A DNA stretch of 7,809 nucleotides, from positions 1 through 7,809 of the forward strand of contig JAEYXZ010000110.1 in NCBI GenBank assembly GCA_023431045.1, in the 5' to 3' direction. The stretch comes from Bacillota bacterium (GTDB lineage Bacteria > Bacillota_I > Bacilli_A > Acholeplasmatales > Acholeplasmataceae). Each line of letters begins with the position of its first letter. Positions within the stretch are counted from its first letter, which is position 1. This document shows, piece by piece, positions 5,512 through 7,809 of the stretch. The translations under genes were made by a program, and so were the position numbers. The notes under the pieces are model-generated. The model did not search any database. It was not told where the DNA came from and was given only the letters and a program-made list of their open reading frames with translations.

Positions 5512-5535
5512 ATAACTTTACTTGCAAAAAGTTAT
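5512..5535. repeat. Inverted repeat upstream of the OFA transporter gene
   Basis: ATAACTTT (5512-5519) and AAAGTTAT (5528-5535) are perfect 8-bp arms around an eight-base spacer. The spacer contains most of the candidate -35 box TTGCAA (5522-5527). With no G+C-rich stem and no following T-run, it reads better as a possible operator than as a terminator for the TfoX gene. Confidence 0.5.
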
Positions 5536-5549
5536 TAAAGACATATAAT
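5522..5549 (+). promoter_or_regulatory. Probable promoter of the OFA transporter gene
   Basis: TTGCAA (5522-5527, 4 of 6) and consensus TATAAT (5544-5549) are 16 bases apart. A second possible start signal, TGGTATAAA (5556-5564, extended -10 type), lies just downstream. Either would give a short leader before ATG 5589. Confidence 0.6.
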
Positions 5550-5588
5550 GGTGTATGGTATAAACAAAAGCAAGAAGGTAATTACATC

Positions 5589-6884
5589 ATGAATAATAAA
5601 TGGATTCGAGCAGCACTGCCTGCGCTGTTGTTGCATGTCTCAATTGGTACAGTTTATTGTTGGTCAACATTTAAACAAGAAATCGCAACATACATTGGTG
5701 AATCAACTGCCAATGTTGAATGGGCATTCTCATTTGCAATCTTTTTCTTAGGAATGTCAGCCGCATTTTTAGGAAAATTAGTTGAAAAGAATATTAAGCT
5801 TTCCGCATTACTTGCAGCCATCTTTTTCGCATCTGGGATGTTTGGAACAGCACTAAGTATTTATTTTAAATCATTAATCGGGATCTATATATTTTATGGA
5901 TTTGTCATGGGTGTTGGTTTAGGCATTGGATATTTAACGCCAGTTAAAAACTTAATGATTTGGTTTGACAAAAACAAAGGATTAGGAACTGGATTGGCTG
6001 TCGCAGGGTTTGGACTCGCTAAAGTGATTGCATCCCCAATAATGGAAGTACTACTTCAATCAACGGGTCTTTCAAATATGTTTATTATTTTAGGCGTTGT
6101 TTACTTATTGATGATGTTAGCTGGATTCTTAATTATCAAGCGACCACAGTCATATCTTGATGCTCAAAAACAAGAACAAGCTGAACTACTTAAAGCAGGT
6201 GTTGCAAAACCAAAACAAAAAGGTGTCGTTCTTCAAACTATAAAACAACCAGTATTCATTGGAATTTGGTTTATGTTCTTCTTGAATATTACTTGCGGGT
6301 TAGCACTCATCTCACAAGAAAAAGACATCTTAAAGATTGCATTCCATGGAATTAACATGGAAGAAGCGATTATCCCAATGATGATTGCGACAGTGCTTGC
6401 AATTAATGCGGCATTTAATGCCCTTGGACGTCTTGGCTTCTCAGCTTTATCAGATCGTTTTAAACACCGTGAAGTAAGTTACTTGATCCTATTTGCAATG
6501 AGTATCATTGTTACTGTATTAGTGCTCGTATTCAATGGACTTAATGGTCATATTCTATGGTTAATTCTTCCAATGTTATTCTTAGTTAATGCGGGCTATG
6601 GTGGTGGTTTCTCAACCTTACCAGTCTTACTCCACGAACACTTTGGAATGAAAAATGTATCAACCATTCATGGTTTGGCACTATCAGCTTGGGCGATTGC
6701 TGGTTTAACAGGTAATCAACTTGCATCACTCATCGTTAATACATTAGGATTAACTTATACACATGTTGTATTAACAATCACGATTCTATACGTGATTGCA
6801 GGACTCATCTGCTTATGGATTTATATAAACTCTAAACGTAAAGCAGTAGAAACAAGTCATCCCGAATTACAACATTCAAATTAA
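5589..6884 (+). CDS. MFS transporter, OFA (oxalate/formate antiporter) family
   Basis: This is a 12-helix major facilitator transporter of the cell membrane. OFA members exchange small carboxylates such as oxalate/formate (OxlT) or take up pyruvate-like anions (YhjX). The 431-residue product is full length. Family landmarks are IGTVYCWSTF in helix 1 (19-28), GVGLGIGYLTPV (108-119), WFDKNKGLGTGLAVAGFG (125-142), a hydrophilic central loop (about 184-218), NALGRLGFSALSDR (277-290) and NAGYGGGFSTLPVLLHEHFG (334-353). An AGAAGG ribosome binding site ends 10 bases before the ATG. It has its own promoter and terminator, so it looks monocistronic. It is the second small-carboxylate transporter within 1 kb after satP, but no decarboxylase or acyl-CoA gene lies nearby to name a substrate. 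OFA membership is well supported and the substrate is open. Confidence 0.9.
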   Translation: MNNKWIRAALPALLLHVSIGTVYCWSTFKQEIATYIGESTANVEWAFSFAIFFLGMSAAFLGKLVEKNIKLSALLAAIFFASGMFGTALSIYFKSLIGIYIFYGFVMGVGLGIGYLTPVKNLMIWFDKNKGLGTGLAVAGFGLAKVIASPIMEVLLQSTGLSNMFIILGVVYLLMMLAGFLIIKRPQSYLDAQKQEQAELLKAGVAKPKQKGVVLQTIKQPVFIGIWFMFFLNITCGLALISQEKDILKIAFHGINMEEAIIPMMIATVLAINAAFNALGRLGFSALSDRFKHREVSYLILFAMSIIVTVLVLVFNGLNGHILWLILPMLFLVNAGYGGGFSTLPVLLHEHFGMKNVSTIHGLALSAWAIAGLTGNQLASLIVNTLGLTYTHVVLTITILYVIAGLICLWIYINSKRKAVETSHPELQHSN

Positions 6885-6889
6885 ACAAT

Positions 6890-6912
6890 AAATGACTCCT
6901 TATGAGTCATTT
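6890..6912 (+). terminator. Intrinsic terminator after the OFA transporter gene
   Basis: A perfect 9-bp stem, AAATGACTC (6890-6898) with GAGTCATTT (6904-6912), has loop CTTAT and is followed by a run of T ending near 6918. It starts 5 bases after the stop codon. Confidence 0.92.
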
Positions 6913-6926
6913 TTTTTATAATTTGA

Positions 6927-6932
6927 TATACT
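6927..6932 (+). promoter_or_regulatory. Possible -10 box for the aldo/keto reductase gene
   Basis: TATACT (5 of 6) lies 29 bases before ATG 6962, a fitting distance for a short leader. The matching -35 position falls inside the upstream terminator (GAGTCA, 3 of 6), so support is limited. A promoter is expected here because a strong terminator precedes the gene. Confidence 0.4.
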
Positions 6933-6961
6933 GATGATAGAGGTAAACGAAAGGAGCATCT

Positions 6962-7809
6962 ATGTCACACATTAATCGATTAGGTTTTGGTGCATGGCAA
7001 CTTGCGAATCAAGAATGGAGTCATCAAACAGAAAATGAGGCTATTGAACTTGTCAAGAAAGCTTATGAGTCTGGTATTAAGTTCTTTGATACTGCACCTA
7101 ATTATTCACATTCTAATAGTGAACGTATTTTAGGTGTTGCCTTAAAGAATTTCAGAAATCAGGTTTTTATATCAACAAAGTTTGGAAGACATCCAGATGG
7201 TACAGTTGATTTCTCAGAAGCATTAATTGAAAAAAGTATTGATGAATCACTCATAAGATTACAAACTTCCTACTTAGATAGTGTTGTTATCCATAATCCT
7301 CCACTATGGGTTTTAGAAGGTAAGGGAAAACACTTTAATATACTAGAAAAGCTAAAAAAACAAGGAAAAATTAAACATTATGGTGCATCCATTGATACAG
7401 CACATGAATTAAAGACATTGATGCAACATACAAAAAGTGATATTGCTGAAATATTATTTAATGTGTTTTTCCAAGATACGAGACATGCATTTGAAGAAGC
7501 AAAGAAACAATCAATGATTCTCGTTGTTAAGGTCCCACTTGACTCGGGATGGTTAACGGGTAAATATGATCAAGATGCGATTTTTACCGGTATTAGAATG
7601 CGTTGGAATCATGAACAAATTATTGAACGATCTCATTTAGTTAATCAAGTAAAACTCCTAACGAATGAACAAGATTTAACGAAGTATGCGATGGGCTATA
7701 TTTGGAGCTATGATGCAGTTAGTTATATCATTCCAGGTATTAAAAATGAATCCCAATTAAAATCTCATTTACAAATAGCAGATTTTAAATTCCCAACACA
7801 TCTTAAACA
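6962..7809 (+). CDS. Aldo/keto reductase (3' end cut by window edge)
   Basis: This is an NAD(P)H-dependent oxidoreductase of the aldo/keto reductase superfamily with a TIM-barrel fold, reducing aldehydes or ketones in the cytoplasm. The frame runs open for 282 codons to the last base with no stop. The N-terminus reads INRLGFGAWQL (4-14). The full catalytic tetrad is visible: Asp43 in FFDTAPNYS, Tyr48 in the same motif, Lys73 in FISTKFG and His111 in VVIHNPP. Later landmarks are GKIKHYGASID, VPLDSGWLTGKY and the cofactor-binding region beginning IIPGIKNESQL, so only a few residues are probably missing. AAGGAG sits 5 bases before ATG 6962. The gene follows a terminator and is likely its own transcription unit. 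Substrate is unknown; the sequence resembles the large group of general AKRs found next to unrelated genes. Confidence 0.93.
   Translation, partial: MSHINRLGFGAWQLANQEWSHQTENEAIELVKKAYESGIKFFDTAPNYSHSNSERILGVALKNFRNQVFISTKFGRHPDGTVDFSEALIEKSIDESLIRLQTSYLDSVVIHNPPLWVLEGKGKHFNILEKLKKQGKIKHYGASIDTAHELKTLMQHTKSDIAEILFNVFFQDTRHAFEEAKKQSMILVVKVPLDSGWLTGKYDQDAIFTGIRMRWNHEQIIERSHLVNQVKLLTNEQDLTKYAMGYIWSYDAVSYIIPGIKNESQLKSHLQIADFKFPTHLK

Noticed and set aside
5512..5540. Inverted repeat as a terminator for the TfoX-domain gene
   Set aside because: The stem is nearly all A/T and is followed by TAAAGACATATAATGG rather than a T-run. It overlaps a promoter, so operator or chance is more likely.
1..7809. 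CRISPR array, insertion sequence, tRNA/rRNA gene, phage or defence system
   Set aside because: I saw no regularly spaced direct repeats, transposase-like protein, tRNA cloverleaf or rRNA segment, and all gene-sized space is taken by recognisable housekeeping or transport genes.

Overview
This is an AT-rich bacterial window, roughly one third G+C by eye. It carries eight protein-coding genes with strong AGGAG-type ribosome binding sites, sigma-A-like promoters and intrinsic terminators. Gene content and style suggest a low-GC Gram-positive (Bacillota) or an Acholeplasma/Izemoplasma-like mollicute that uses the standard genetic code. UGA ends rluF directly before a terminator, and all tryptophans seen are TGG, which argues against mycoplasmas that read UGA as Trp. 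The exact lineage is inference.

Layout: (1) 1-468, the C-terminal half of a ChrA chromate transporter on +, cut by the window edge. (2) 486-510, a bidirectional terminator shared with hsp20 on - (511-918). (3) 919-1078, a divergent control region. Here hsp20 has a perfect TTGACA-17-TATAAT promoter whose -35 box lies inside a CIRCE-like inverted repeat (HrcA heat-shock operator), and the transcript would start with a small stem-loop. The + side leads to an RluA-family pseudouridine synthase (1079-1918). (4) 2005-3687, a Na/Pi cotransporter with a PhoU-like tail, meeting rluF (3701-4486, -) at a second bidirectional terminator (3677-3700). (5) 4487-4593, a second divergent region where the palindrome TGTCTATAGACA supplies possible back-to-back -35 boxes for rluF and for a SatP/YaaH acetate transporter gene (4594-5139, +). 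(6) A TfoX N-domain protein (5177-5491, +), probably co-transcribed with satP. (7) An OFA-family MFS transporter (5589-6884, +) with its own promoter and a strong terminator. (8) An aldo/keto reductase from 6962 that is still open at the right edge.

Together this is ordinary chromosome housekeeping: ion and small-carboxylate transport (chromate, phosphate, acetate, oxalate/formate-type anions), rRNA pseudouridylation, heat-shock protection and a redox enzyme. I see no mobile element, CRISPR array, tRNA, rRNA, phage gene or defence system, and no new multi-gene system. The points most worth a second look are regulatory: the two divergent promoter regions and several inverted repeats overlapping promoters or start codons.
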